DNA from: Deltaproteobacteria bacterium RIFCSPHIGHO2_02_FULL_43_33
GTDB taxonomy: Bacteria; Desulfobacterota; GWC2-55-46; UBA9637
Assembly: GCA_001798165.1 (NCBI GenBank)
Contig: MGRL01000118.1
Span: 1 to 53,837, forward strand
Direction: 5' to 3'
DNA: 53,837 nucleotides
Part shown: in pieces, positions 21,156 to 31,068 of the stretch
Position numbering within the stretch: position 1 is the first letter of the stretch
Layout: each line of letters opens with the position of its first letter
Position numbers and translations under genes: made by a program
The notes under the pieces: model-generated
What the model was told of the DNA's origin: nothing
Seen by the model: the letters and a program-made list of their open reading frames with translations, nothing else
Database searches by the model: none

Positions 21156-21710
21156 ATGTTAGATTGGAATGCTAAATATACTATCGGAGCGTATGCCTCT
21201 TCAAAGAACCCCAGCAGATTGCTTATAGAATTATTTCCTCTCTTACCAAGGGGAAGGGCATTGGATATAGCCTGCGGCGAGGGGAGAAATGCCATTTTTC
21301 TTGCAAAGAACGGCTATAATGTGGACGCAATAGACATATCTGACATAGCAATAGAAAGAGGAAAGAAGACAGCAGAAAAGGATGGAATAAAAACAAACTT
21401 TATTCAGGCTGATATTGAAAACTATCAGATACCAGCGGAAACCTATGACCTTATAGTCAATTTCAATTATCTTCAAAGAACACTTATTCCTGCGATAAAA
21501 AACGGATTAAAAAAAAATGGAGTTGTGCTATTTGAAACCTTCACTTTAGAGCAGCAGGCTATATGGCCGCCAAAAAATCCTGAATTTTTACTTAAACCGA
21601 ATGAACTCCTGAAACTATTTGGTGATCTCCACATATTCTACTATAGAGAAGGTATCTTTGAAGAGGAAAGGAGAAAAGCTGTAGCATCTTTAGCAGGGGG
21701 GAAAATATGA
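21156..21710 (+). CDS. SAM-dependent methyltransferase (class I)
   Basis: GRALDIACGEGRNAIFLAKNGYNVDAIDIS. Confidence 0.88.
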   Translation: MLDWNAKYTIGAYASSKNPSRLLIELFPLLPRGRALDIACGEGRNAIFLAKNGYNVDAIDISDIAIERGKKTAEKDGIKTNFIQADIENYQIPAETYDLIVNFNYLQRTLIPAIKNGLKKNGVVLFETFTLEQQAIWPPKNPEFLLKPNELLKLFGDLHIFYYREGIFEEERRKAVASLAGGKI

Positions 21711-22687
21711 AAAAGAGACTTATATTTTCAATTATGGGCATTACCATTCTTCTTGCAGCAACCGTATCTTTTTCAGATGACAACTTGCATAGTTATTCCT
21801 ATAAGAGAGCCGACAGTGTATCGCTTTTTATTGGTGAAAAGACATGGCAAAGCACTGGTGACGATGAGTGGAACATTGCCGGAACCAAATCAGGCGGGCC
21901 TCCTAATATCCTTTCTGAACTTGAATTTCTCGGACTTGAAAGCACAGTCTATGAGATATACGGCGGCATACGAGAAGGCCGCGGCGCTATAACCGCTGGA
22001 TATGGTTTTGGGTCTATGCATGGCGGTATCTATAGGGACAGTGATTATCTGAAAGATAACCGTCAGGGACTTTTTTCTTTAAGTACAGGCGATGCTGGCG
22101 GCAAAGGCTGGAATGACCTATATTATTGGAATATAGATTACCACTACCGCCTGCTTACCAATGAGCCGGAAGAATACTACAATGAGAGATATCTTGATAT
22201 GCTTATAGGATACCAAGAGTGGCATGAGAAAGTTACTATGACCAATGGCGTTCAGAAGTTTGGAGGCGCTTTAGGGCCTTTTGCAGGTCTGAATTCAAAA
22301 TATGAATTCATGTGGAAGAGTTATCGTATTGGTCTGGAAGGGGGCTTACCGATATTTAACGGCTTCTCATTAAAGGGAAGCGCGCTGTTTATTCCTTATA
22401 ATGAGTATGAAGGAAAAGGCATATGGAATCTCCGCACCGATTTTAGGCAAGACCCAAGCTTTGAACACAAGGCGAGCGGAGGACGCGGCGCGCAACTGGA
22501 GGCCTCTGTTTTATATTACCTGTATTCCAAACTTACTATAGATTTGGGCTATAGATACTGGTATATAAAGTCAGGAAAAGGCGATGATACAACATATTTC
22601 TCAAATGGCGCTGTTTCTGTAACTCAATTTAATGAAGCGGTAAGCGAAAGACAGGGGGCTTTTATGAATATTAACTATATATTTTAA
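21707..22687 (+). CDS. Putative outer-membrane beta-barrel protein with signal peptide
   Basis: MKKRLIFSIMGITILLAATVSFSDD; alternating beta-like pattern; C-terminal NINYIF. Confidence 0.65.
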   Translation: MKKRLIFSIMGITILLAATVSFSDDNLHSYSYKRADSVSLFIGEKTWQSTGDDEWNIAGTKSGGPPNILSELEFLGLESTVYEIYGGIREGRGAITAGYGFGSMHGGIYRDSDYLKDNRQGLFSLSTGDAGGKGWNDLYYWNIDYHYRLLTNEPEEYYNERYLDMLIGYQEWHEKVTMTNGVQKFGGALGPFAGLNSKYEFMWKSYRIGLEGGLPIFNGFSLKGSALFIPYNEYEGKGIWNLRTDFRQDPSFEHKASGGRGAQLEASVLYYLYSKLTIDLGYRYWYIKSGKGDDTTYFSNGAVSVTQFNEAVSERQGAFMNINYIF

Positions 22688-22717
22688 AGGTTCTATATTT
22701 TATAAAATTTGAATGAA

Positions 22718-23047
22718 TCACCACTTTTTAAATATGAAAAAGACAGCCCCAATCATCATTGAGAATCCGACAAGGTAATTCCATTTCAACTCTTCCTTAA
22801 GATAAATGATAGAGAATGCACAAAATACGACCAATGTAATAACTTCCTGAATTGTCTTCAACTGGGCAGCAGAGAACTGGTAATGCCCTATGCGGTTGGC
22901 AGGCACCTGGAAGCAATATTCCGCAAAGGCAATAAACCAGCTTATCAGAATGACCTTGAACAGAGGGGACTGTTTATACTTCAGATGGCCATACCATGCA
23001 ATGGTCATAAATACATTGGATATGGTTAAAAGAATAATTGTTTTCAT
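22718..23047 (-). CDS. DMT-family / DUF486 small membrane protein
   Basis: MKTIILLTISNVFMTIAWYGHLK…FAEYCFQVPANRIGHYQFSAAQLKTIQEVITL. Confidence 0.85.
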   Translation of the reverse strand: MKTIILLTISNVFMTIAWYGHLKYKQSPLFKVILISWFIAFAEYCFQVPANRIGHYQFSAAQLKTIQEVITLVVFCAFSIIYLKEELKWNYLVGFSMMIGAVFFIFKKW

Positions 23048-23146
23048 ATAAATAGCTCTCTCCTATGAAAGAGTAAGATATAAAATTTATTTTAAAATAG
23101 CATACCACACATGATATAATTTCTAAAATAAACTTTTTACGAGAGA

Positions 23147-24226
23147 GTGTATTTGGCAGTGAGGACAGATGGTTCAAATAGCATAAGGAGTATCCTTGTT
23201 AGAGCGCCGAACTGGATTGGCGATGCAGTGCTTTGCCTTCCTGCAATAGAGGCTCTCCAATCAGCTTACCCGCAGTCTGAGATAACTGTTCTTGCCAAGC
23301 CTTGGGTCGGCCCTGTTTTCTTGAATAATCCGTTTGTAAAGGGGATTATTTATTACGATTCATTGGAAAAACACGGCGGCATTATTGGGAAATGGAGATT
23401 AATTAAGGATATTAGAGGGTGTCATTTTGATATGGCTGTGCTTTTTCAGAATGCGTTTGAGGCTGCCCTTATAATATTTTTAGCAGGAATACCGCAAAGA
23501 ATTGGTTATTCCATGGATTTGAGGGGGGTTTTTCTTACGCAGCCAATAAAATTGACTCCAGACATAAAGAGGACCCATCAGGTTTTTTATTATTTAAATA
23601 TTATGACTGCAGGGTCTGGCGATAGGGGCCAGTGGACAGGAGATAAAATCAGACCAAAATTATATTTAACTGATAAAGAAAAGGAATATGCTAAAAGGAT
23701 TCTTAAGAGCAAGGGTGTTGCTGAAAACAATATTATTATTGGTGTAGCGCCTGGGGCAAGTTATGGGCCTGCCAAGAGATGGATGACAGACAGGTTTAGA
23801 GAAGTGGCTAAAAGATTTATTCGTAATTATGGGGCAAAGATTATTGTATTTGGGGGGAAGGATGACAGTGGTATCTGCAAAAGTGTTTTGAATGACAGTG
23901 AGGGTTTGAATTTGGCAGGAAAGATTGACCTAAGAGAAAGCATCGCCCTCATGCATAAATGTAATTTGTTTATAACCAATGACAGTGGACCTATGCATAT
24001 TGCAGCGGCGCTCGGAATACCAACTGTTGCAATTTTTGGTTCTACGGATCCGAGCCTTACTGGTTCTATTGGTGATAAGGTTGTAGTTATAAAAAAAGGT
24101 ATTGAGTGCAGCCCGTGTTTTGAAAGAGTGTGTAAATACGGGCACTATAATTGTTTTAAAATGATTGCAGTGGATGATGTATACGAGGCATCAATAAGGC
24201 TTATTAAGGAATTTGCAAATGCATAA
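23147..24226 (+). CDS. waaF: Lipopolysaccharide heptosyltransferase II (GT9); start uncertain
   Basis: ILVRAPNWIGDAVLCLPAIEALQSAYP; NDSGPMHIAAALGIPTVAIFGSTDP; CSPCFERVCKYGHYNCF. Confidence 0.93.
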   Translation: MYLAVRTDGSNSIRSILVRAPNWIGDAVLCLPAIEALQSAYPQSEITVLAKPWVGPVFLNNPFVKGIIYYDSLEKHGGIIGKWRLIKDIRGCHFDMAVLFQNAFEAALIIFLAGIPQRIGYSMDLRGVFLTQPIKLTPDIKRTHQVFYYLNIMTAGSGDRGQWTGDKIRPKLYLTDKEKEYAKRILKSKGVAENNIIIGVAPGASYGPAKRWMTDRFREVAKRFIRNYGAKIIVFGGKDDSGICKSVLNDSEGLNLAGKIDLRESIALMHKCNLFITNDSGPMHIAAALGIPTVAIFGSTDPSLTGSIGDKVVVIKKGIECSPCFERVCKYGHYNCFKMIAVDDVYEASIRLIKEFANA

Positions 24227-24764
24227 AAAGGTTGCAGTTTTTCTTGACAGGGATGGAACAATCAACGAAGATACAGGTTATCTTGATTCACAAGAGAAAC
24301 TGGTTATTATTGCTGGTGTATCTTCTGCGATAAAAAGACTCAATTCAAAAGGGTTTAAGGTCGTTGTTATAACAAATCAATCAGGTGTTGCCAGAGGGTA
24401 TTTTTCAAGAGATGCATTAGATGCCATAAATAAAAGGCTTGAGGATATTCTTAAAAAAGATGACGCCCACCTTGACGGCATATATTACTGTCCGCATCAC
24501 CCTGATGATAATTGCGAGTGCAGAAAGCCCAAGACAGGGATGCTTGAAAAGGCAAAAAAAGATTTGCATATAAACTTGGAACAATCTTATGTTGTGGGCG
24601 ACAAGGTTTCTGATGTTGAGATTGCACGTAAGATTGGGGGGAAGGGCATACTTGTTCTTACCGGCATGGGAAAGGATGAGGAAAAGAGGCTTATTCACAA
24701 ACCGTCTTATATTGCCAACAATCTAAAGGATGCTGTTGAATGGATAATTAAAGACAGGCAATAG
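24219..24764 (+). CDS. gmhB: D-glycero-manno-heptose bisphosphate phosphatase
   Basis: VAVFLDRDGTINEDTGYL; CPHHPDDNCECRKPKTGML. Confidence 0.94.
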   Translation: MHKKVAVFLDRDGTINEDTGYLDSQEKLVIIAGVSSAIKRLNSKGFKVVVITNQSGVARGYFSRDALDAINKRLEDILKKDDAHLDGIYYCPHHPDDNCECRKPKTGMLEKAKKDLHINLEQSYVVGDKVSDVEIARKIGGKGILVLTGMGKDEEKRLIHKPSYIANNLKDAVEWIIKDRQ

Positions 24765-24824
24765 GTGATAGGCTATGGGTTTTTGCCCAGTACCTATAGC
24801 CCATAGCCTATAACCTATAACCTT
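24754..24824. repeat. Two-armed heptad array between gmhB and waaC
   Basis: GGCAATA GGTGATA GGCTATG … CCTATAGCCCATAGCCTATAACCTATAACC. Confidence 0.85.
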
Positions 24825-24831
24825 TATTTTT

Positions 24832-25881
24832 ATGAAAATCCTTATTATAAAACTTTCATCCATTGGTGATGTTATCCATACCCTGCCCTGCCTCTATGCC
24901 CTAAGAAGCGCGTATCCATCTGCAAAGATAGACTGGATTGTGGAAGAAGAGGCGAGCAATATTCTTGTTAGCCATCCTTTTTTGAATGAGGTGTTTGTAA
25001 TTAAAAAGCGCGGCTGGTTTAAAGATTTTAAAAAGACATACAATATCGCTAAAAGTATCAAGGCATTAGATTACGACATGGTTCTTGATTTCCAGGGTCT
25101 TTTAAAGAGCGGGGTATGGGTATTTTTGTCCAATGGGAAGAGGCGAATAGGTTTTGATAAATCCGGAGAATTGAGCTATCTTTTTTTAAATGAAAAACTC
25201 CCTCCCTATAATCCTGACAAACACGCTGTTGACAGGTATTTAGATATAGCGTCGTATCTTGGCCTTAAACATGAAAAGGTTCGTTTCCCAATCTTTGTCT
25301 CAGAGAGTGAAAAAAAGAAGATTTCTGGATTGCTGAAAACAAACGGCATATGGGAAGGGACTCCGTTTATAGTTATAAATCCTATGGCGAGGTGGGAGAC
25401 CAAGCTATGGGACATTAGAAAATTTGCCGATTTGTGTAATGAGATAATGGACAGGTTTTCTTGTAAGGTGGTTATTGTAAGCGCATCATCTGGAAAGGAA
25501 ATTCAAGAGATTGCATTCTTGACGGATAACAGGATAATAGATTTGGCAGGCAAAACTACTTTAAAAGAGCTTTCTTACTTAATGAGTCTTTCAAAGATGG
25601 TTATTACCGTTGATTCCGGACCGATGCATATTGCCGCTGCAATGGGTGTTCCGGTTATCGCCATATTCGGGCCAACTGCGCCATGGAGGACAGGGCCTTA
25701 TGGCGAAGGACATACTGTAATCAGGAAAGAGCTGCCTTGCAGCCCATGTTTTTCCAAGGTTTGTAAAGATAAGGGCTTGATATGTATGAAAAGTATAGAA
25801 GTAAAGGATGTATTGAAGGCAGTGGAGGCAGGGTTGAAAAAGACTAAGGGAGGCGGTGGTGGATTATATTCTACAACTTGA
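24832..25881 (+). CDS. waaC: Lipopolysaccharide heptosyltransferase I (GT9)
   Basis: MKILIIKLSSIGDVIHTLPCLYALR; VDSGPMHIAAAMGVPVIAIFGPTAPWRTGPYG. Confidence 0.93.
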   Translation: MKILIIKLSSIGDVIHTLPCLYALRSAYPSAKIDWIVEEEASNILVSHPFLNEVFVIKKRGWFKDFKKTYNIAKSIKALDYDMVLDFQGLLKSGVWVFLSNGKRRIGFDKSGELSYLFLNEKLPPYNPDKHAVDRYLDIASYLGLKHEKVRFPIFVSESEKKKISGLLKTNGIWEGTPFIVINPMARWETKLWDIRKFADLCNEIMDRFSCKVVIVSASSGKEIQEIAFLTDNRIIDLAGKTTLKELSYLMSLSKMVITVDSGPMHIAAAMGVPVIAIFGPTAPWRTGPYGEGHTVIRKELPCSPCFSKVCKDKGLICMKSIEVKDVLKAVEAGLKKTKGGGGGLYSTT

Positions 25882-26434
25882 TAAAAGCCTTTTTTATATC
25901 TTAAATACAAAGTATACCAACTATTTCCTGGATTTTTTAATGCCATTTATAACTACAAAGGCAAACTTTGTAGGTTTGATACTCTTTAGCTGGGTCATAA
26001 TCTTTATCCTTGGTAAGTGGAAAGACAGAAGAACATTAATAATTGTGGTGCTCGCAGTTTTAATGAGCGATTTTGTAGCAGATGTCCTTAAGCATCTTGT
26101 TTATAGGGTTCGGCCATGCAATGCGCTTTATGACATCCGCCTCTTGGTTGGTTGCACCTCATCCTTTTCTTTTCCTTCAGGACATGCTACCAATGCCTTT
26201 GCTGTAGCAGTCTATCTGTCATATGCCTACAGAAGATATTCTCCAGCCTTCTTATTATTCGCAGTCCTTATTGCGTATTCCAGGATATATGTTGGGGTCC
26301 ATTATCCATTAGATGTTTTAGGAGGAGCGTTTGCTGGAAGTATAGGCGCTATTTTTATCATAGAGATAGATAAAAAATATATCCCAGTTGTTGTTTCGTG
26401 GCTCCATAAGAGATATGCCGGTATGCGGTCTTAG
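25856..26434 (+). CDS. PAP2-family phosphatase
   Basis: KHLVYRVRPC…FPSGHATNAFA…SRIYVGVHYPLDVLGG. Confidence 0.92.
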   Translation: MVDYILQLDKSLFYILNTKYTNYFLDFLMPFITTKANFVGLILFSWVIIFILGKWKDRRTLIIVVLAVLMSDFVADVLKHLVYRVRPCNALYDIRLLVGCTSSFSFPSGHATNAFAVAVYLSYAYRRYSPAFLLFAVLIAYSRIYVGVHYPLDVLGGAFAGSIGAIFIIEIDKKYIPVVVSWLHKRYAGMRS

Positions 26435-26465
26435 CGTCTTTGCTGATGAGCACAATGAGTTATAA

Positions 26466-28037
26466 ATGAATTTTAATAAGAAATATTTTTTTATAACATT
26501 ATTTGGCATAACCATATTCCGTCTCTGGTATATATGGCAAGGCCCTTTTGACCTTTCACCTGATGAGGCGCATTATTGGGAATGGTCAAGAAGGCTGGAT
26601 TTGAGCTATTATAGCAAAGGCCCTATGGTTGCGTATATCATAGCCTTTTTCACAAAGGTTGGAGGCAATAATGAGTTTTCGGTAAGAATTGGGGCAGTGA
26701 TTATTGCTGCTGTTGTTTCTATACTCCTCTATATTATGGCGCGTGATATATTTAATAGTGAAAGGGCTGGTTTTTTTGCTGGTTTGCTTCCGTCTATTAC
26801 GCCGCTTTACGCTGCAGGCTCTGTTCTTATGACAACAGACGCCCCGCTTATACTTTTCTGGGGTATTGCCATATATTTTTTTAGAAAGGCGCTGCTTACA
26901 AGAAAGGAGAGATATTGGTATCTTACGGGTATTGCTATTGGCATAGGTCTTCTCAGTAAATATACAATGGCTATTATCTTTCCGTGCATCATGCTTTATC
27001 TCTTTTTTTCAAGGGATGATGGATTCTGGCTTAGAAAAAAAGAGCCATATATTGCTGGTATTATAAGTTTCTTTATCTTTAGCCCGGTAATTATATGGAA
27101 TAGCCAGCAGGGCTGGGTTACTGTGAGGCATACTATGGGCCAGGTGCATGTAGAGAAAGGCCTGATGCTATCAATAACAGCGCTTATGGAATTCTTAGGT
27201 TCTCAGCTTGGTCTGATAACACCGTTCATCTTTATTGCTGTTATATATAGTATCTTCAGGGTAACTATTATTGGTTTTAAGGAAAAGCAGAGAGATTATA
27301 TGCTCCTCTTTTTTACCTCAGTGCCTGTGTTTGTATTTTTCCTATTTAAAAGTCTTCAAGCAGAGGTTGAGGCAAACTGGGCAGCCCCTGCCTATTTTAC
27401 TGCATTTGTTACTATTGGTATTTATGCTTGTCCCGTTATGCCTTCAAACGGGAATGGTGTTTATGAACGTTTTTATGGTAAAAAACTTGTCCCGTTATGC
27501 CTTCAAACGGGATTGGTTAAACTGGGATTTGCAATAATGCTGGCTGCCGGTTTTCTATCAACAACCGTTACTTACTTCCCAGGTATTCTTAAGATAGTGG
27601 GAATGGAAGACCTTGAGGCAAAAGCGCCGATTAATCGTATTATAGCTTGGAAAGAGCTTGGCTCAAATGTGGGTTATATTTATTATGACATGGCAAGAAA
27701 AAAAGAAACATTTATCTTTAGCGACACCTATCAGATGGCCAGCGAGCTGGCATTTTATGTTCCAGATAATCCTATTACCTATAATGTAAATCTTGGCAAC
27801 AGAAGAATGAACCAATATGATATATGGGGCGGTTTAAATTCACAAAAAGGTAACGATGCTATTTATGTGAAAGGTGGAGATGCAGCGATTGATATTATGG
27901 TTAAGAATGCATTTAAGAAATGCAGGAGAGCGCCGCTCTTTAAGGCATATAGAGGTGATTTATTAGTAAGAAAGGCTACAATATACCGCTGCTATAACTT
28001 CAAAGGTATATCTGAAAAAGAGGTTCATGTTTATTAG
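26466..28037 (+). CDS. ArnT/PMT-like glycosyltransferase family 39 (multi-TM)
   Basis: GPFDLSPDEAHYWEWSRRLDLSYYSKGPMVAYII. Confidence 0.9.
   Translation: MNFNKKYFFITLFGITIFRLWYIWQGPFDLSPDEAHYWEWSRRLDLSYYSKGPMVAYIIAFFTKVGGNNEFSVRIGAVIIAAVVSILLYIMARDIFNSERAGFFAGLLPSITPLYAAGSVLMTTDAPLILFWGIAIYFFRKALLTRKERYWYLTGIAIGIGLLSKYTMAIIFPCIMLYLFFSRDDGFWLRKKEPYIAGIISFFIFSPVIIWNSQQGWVTVRHTMGQVHVEKGLMLSITALMEFLGSQLGLITPFIFIAVIYSIFRVTIIGFKEKQRDYMLLFFTSVPVFVFFLFKSLQAEVEANWAAPAYFTAFVTIGIYACPVMPSNGNGVYERFYGKKLVPLCLQTGLVKLGFAIMLAAGFLSTTVTYFPGILKIVGMEDLEAKAPINRIIAWKELGSNVGYIYYDMARKKETFIFSDTYQMASELAFYVPDNPITYNVNLGNRRMNQYDIWGGLNSQKGNDAIYVKGGDAAIDIMVKNAFKKCRRAPLFKAYRGDLLVRKATIYRCYNFKGISEKEVHVY
27427..27453. repeat. 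27-bp palindromic repeat copy 1 (CTTGTCCCGTTATGCCTTCAAACGGGA)
   Basis: Identical to 27486..27512. Confidence 0.92.
27486..27512. repeat. 27-bp palindromic repeat copy 2
   Basis: Identical to 27427..27453, offset 59 nt (not a multiple of 3). Confidence 0.92.
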
Positions 28038-28046
28038 CCTGATGAT

Positions 28047-29048
28047 TTGAGATTTTTGTTTCAGCAACCTCATTTTCTTAAGTCTGTCCTAATGGAGGGT
28101 ATTTTGAGCGATAGTATGGTTTCAATAGTCATACCGGTCTATAACGAAGAAGAGAGTGTTCCAGTCCTTTATAAGGCTATAAAGAATGCAATGGATGATG
28201 CCGGAGTTGGCTACGAGATTATCTTTGTTGATGATGGCAGTAAAGACAACACATTTTCTATTTTGAGTGAGATTCAAAAGGGAGATGGAAAGGTTGTTGT
28301 TATAAGTTTCAGACGTAATTTTGGCCAAACTGCTGCAATGTCAGCCGGTTTTGATTATGCTAAGGGAGATGTTATTGTTACCATGGATGCAGATTTACAA
28401 AATGACCCCAAAGATATTCCGAGGCTTGTGGAAAAAGCGAAAGACTATGATGTGGTAAGCGGGTGGAGAAAGAATAGAAAGGATCCGTTTTTTTCCAGAA
28501 GACTGCCATCAATGATGGCCAACTGGCTGATTTCAAAGGTAACGGGTGTTTATCTCCATGACTATGGCTGCACACTCAAGGCATATAGAAAAGAGGTTGT
28601 AAAAAATATAAAACTCTATGGCGAAATGCACAGGTTCATACCTGCTATTGCCAGCTGGGTCGGTGCATCTTTTACCGAAGAGGTTGTAGAGCATCATCCG
28701 AGGAGATTTGGAAAATCCAAATACGGCATTTCAAGAACTGTGCGGGTTATACTTGATCTTATAACAGTGAAATTCCTTCAGAGCTTTTCTACAAGGCCAA
28801 TTCATGCATTTGGTACACCAGGATTGGTATTAGGGGGTACGGGTTTTTTAATATCTCTATACTTAAGTTATGATAAGCTGATACTCGGTCATCAGATTGG
28901 CAACAGGCCGCTCCTTTTGCTCAGCGCCCTTTTTATAATCCTTGGCGCCCAGCTTGTTGTAATGGGGCTTCTTGGCGAAATGCTTGCACGGATTTATCAT
29001 GAGTCGCAAGGCAAGCCAATTTATATTGTTAAAAAGGTTTTGCGGTAA
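28047..29048 (+). CDS. GT2 (dolichyl-phosphate mannose synthase/GtrB-like) with C-terminal TM segments
   Basis: VSIVIPVYNEEESVPVLYKAI; VTMDADLQNDPKDIPRLV. Confidence 0.93.
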   Translation: MRFLFQQPHFLKSVLMEGILSDSMVSIVIPVYNEEESVPVLYKAIKNAMDDAGVGYEIIFVDDGSKDNTFSILSEIQKGDGKVVVISFRRNFGQTAAMSAGFDYAKGDVIVTMDADLQNDPKDIPRLVEKAKDYDVVSGWRKNRKDPFFSRRLPSMMANWLISKVTGVYLHDYGCTLKAYRKEVVKNIKLYGEMHRFIPAIASWVGASFTEEVVEHHPRRFGKSKYGISRTVRVILDLITVKFLQSFSTRPIHAFGTPGLVLGGTGFLISLYLSYDKLILGHQIGNRPLLLLSALFIILGAQLVVMGLLGEMLARIYHESQGKPIYIVKKVLR

Positions 29049-29074
29049 ACCCAAGGATTATCCATACGAAGCTT

Positions 29075-30064
29075 ATGAAAAGGTACATTTTTTTGATAAT
29101 AAAGATATTTGTGAGTATTGCACTCTTGATATTCCTCTTTAAAAAAGCGGATATGGGGAATGTCTGGGCAATTATGCAGTCTATGAATTTCCTGATACTT
29201 GCGGCGGTGGCGCTTTTATATGCAGTCTCACAGATTATATCTACATACAGATGGTCTTTATTTCTGCCTAATGCAGGAATTCATGTGCCGTTTTTAAAAC
29301 TGGTTTCTTTGTATTATGTCGGCATGTTTTTTAATATTTTCCTCCCGTCAGCCATAGGGGGCGATGTGGTGAAAAGCTATTACCTGTATAAATTCTCAGG
29401 AAAGGGCGGAAACTCCCTTGCCTCGGTATTTCTGGACAGATTTACCGGCTTTTTTGCCCTGGTTACGATTGCAGTTGTTTCACTTATATTTGGCTACAGC
29501 TACATAAAAGATACATATGCCCCAACCCTTATCATAGCGCTTGCAGCAGCATTCTTTTTATCAAGCATTATCTTATGGAACAAAAGTTTGCATAATTGGG
29601 CGCTCGTAATAATCAGCAAGATAAAGCTGTTCGGCATAAATGAAAAGATTGAATCGCTTTATAATGCGGTCATGCTGTATAAAAGCAAACCCTTTATTCT
29701 TTTAAAGGCGTTTGGGGTGTCGTTCGTTATACAGTTTATAAGTATCAGCATCTTTTATCTTATATCAAAGGGTTTTGGCATGACTGTATCTATGGGGTAT
29801 TTCTTCCTTTTTGTGCCTATTGCCGTGTCTATCTCAATGATACCGATTTCTTTGTCAGGGCTTGGTTTGAGGGAAGGCGCATTTGTATATCTGTTTACAA
29901 AGGTCGGAACTACGGATGCGCAGGCATTAAGCATTTCCCTTGCCGGCTTTGCAGTAATGGTTATGCTTGGGTTGATAGGCGGTGTTGAATATATGAGGCT
30001 TGGAGGGGTGAAAGAGGCAGTCAAGAGTCATCCGCCTCAGGCGGAGTCAAAAGTCAGGAGTTAG
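29075..30064 (+). CDS. UPF0104 / lysylphosphatidylglycerol synthase-TM (YbhN-like) flippase-family protein
   Basis: FNIFLPSAIGGDVVKSYYLYKFSG…SLASVFLDRFTGFFAL. Confidence 0.88.
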   Translation: MKRYIFLIIKIFVSIALLIFLFKKADMGNVWAIMQSMNFLILAAVALLYAVSQIISTYRWSLFLPNAGIHVPFLKLVSLYYVGMFFNIFLPSAIGGDVVKSYYLYKFSGKGGNSLASVFLDRFTGFFALVTIAVVSLIFGYSYIKDTYAPTLIIALAAAFFLSSIILWNKSLHNWALVIISKIKLFGINEKIESLYNAVMLYKSKPFILLKAFGVSFVIQFISISIFYLISKGFGMTVSMGYFFLFVPIAVSISMIPISLSGLGLREGAFVYLFTKVGTTDAQALSISLAGFAVMVMLGLIGGVEYMRLGGVKEAVKSHPPQAESKVRS

Positions 30065-30077
30065 GAGGTATATGTAT

Positions 30078-30245
30078 ATGGCCATTGATAAGGAATTGCT
30101 TGACATCCTTGCATGTCCAAAGTGCAAGGGCGATATAAAATTAACAGAAAAAGGGGATGGGCTTATATGCGATACATGCAAACTCATGTATCCTGTAAAG
30201 GATGGTATCCCGGTGATGCTGATAGATGAAGCGGTTCAAATCTGA
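30078..30245 (+). CDS. Trm112/YcaR-family zinc-ribbon protein, 55 aa (not in ORF track)
   Basis: MAIDKELLDILACPKCKGDIKLTEKGDGLICDTCKLMYPVKDGIPVMLIDEAVQI. Confidence 0.93.
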   Translation: MAIDKELLDILACPKCKGDIKLTEKGDGLICDTCKLMYPVKDGIPVMLIDEAVQI

Positions 30246-30321
30246 TTTGCAGCGATTATAAAGACAGATTACACAGATTAAAAATTTGTGTAATCATATT
30301 ATAAACTCTGTGTAATCAACT

Positions 30322-31068
30322 ATGGAAAAGATTTCTGTTACCATAATAACCCTCAACGAAGAGGCAAATATCTGCGCTTGTCTTGAAAGCGTCCAATGGG
30401 TGGACGAGATACTTGTCTCGGATTCGGGAAGCAGCGACAGGACTGTTGAGATTTGCAAAGAATATGGCGCAAAGGTTTTTGTTGACGAATGGCAAGGTTT
30501 TGGCAAACAGAAGAATTTAATTGCAGGCAAGGCTAAAAATAACTGGATTTTAAATATTGACGCAGATGAGAGGGTGACGTCTGATTTGAGAAAAGAGATA
30601 GAATCGGTTTTGAATAATGGCGGCTGCAATGGATACAATATCCCGCGTAAAAATTTTTTCGGAGAAAGATGGATAAAATATTGCGGCTGGTATCCTGATT
30701 ATAATCTAAGGCTATATAAAAAAGATAAAGGACAATTTAATGAAAGAACCGTGCATGAGGCGGTTCAGATTGAAGGAAGGGCGGGCTGTCTTAAAGCGTC
30801 ATTAGAACATTATACCTATAAAGATATAAGTGATTACCTCAAACGGATGGACAGATATTCTGCTTTGGCTGCAGAGGAGATGTTCAAGAAAGGCTGTAAG
30901 GCCGGTTATTTTGATATCTTATTTAGGCCGCTTTTTACATTTCTAAAGATGTTTTTCCTGCAGAAAGGTTTTCTGGAAGGTTACATAGGCTTGATGCTGT
31001 CAGGTCTTTATTCAGCGTATACTTTCTCAAAATATACTAAACTCTGGGAGATATCAGGGAAGAAATAA
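30322..31068 (+). CDS. GT2 LPS-core glycosyltransferase (WaaE/KdtX-like)
   Basis: ISVTIITLNEEANICACLESVQWVDEILVSDSGSSDRTVEI; LNIDADERVT. Confidence 0.9.
   Translation: MEKISVTIITLNEEANICACLESVQWVDEILVSDSGSSDRTVEICKEYGAKVFVDEWQGFGKQKNLIAGKAKNNWILNIDADERVTSDLRKEIESVLNNGGCNGYNIPRKNFFGERWIKYCGWYPDYNLRLYKKDKGQFNERTVHEAVQIEGRAGCLKASLEHYTYKDISDYLKRMDRYSALAAEEMFKKGCKAGYFDILFRPLFTFLKMFFLQKGFLEGYIGLMLSGLYSAYTFSKYTKLWEISGKK

Noticed and set aside
23614-23650. Degenerate heptad array inside waaF (GGCGATAGGGGCCAGTGGACAGGAGATA)
   Set aside because: Some GGNNANA period-7 character and encodes GSGDRGQWTGDK, but too degenerate to count with confidence.
30277-30319. GATTACACAGATT…TTTGTGTAATC…TCTGTGTAATC inverted repeats as a transposon end
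   Set aside because: Short hairpin in an ordinary gap, with no ORF or target duplication; left as an unclassified intergenic repeat.
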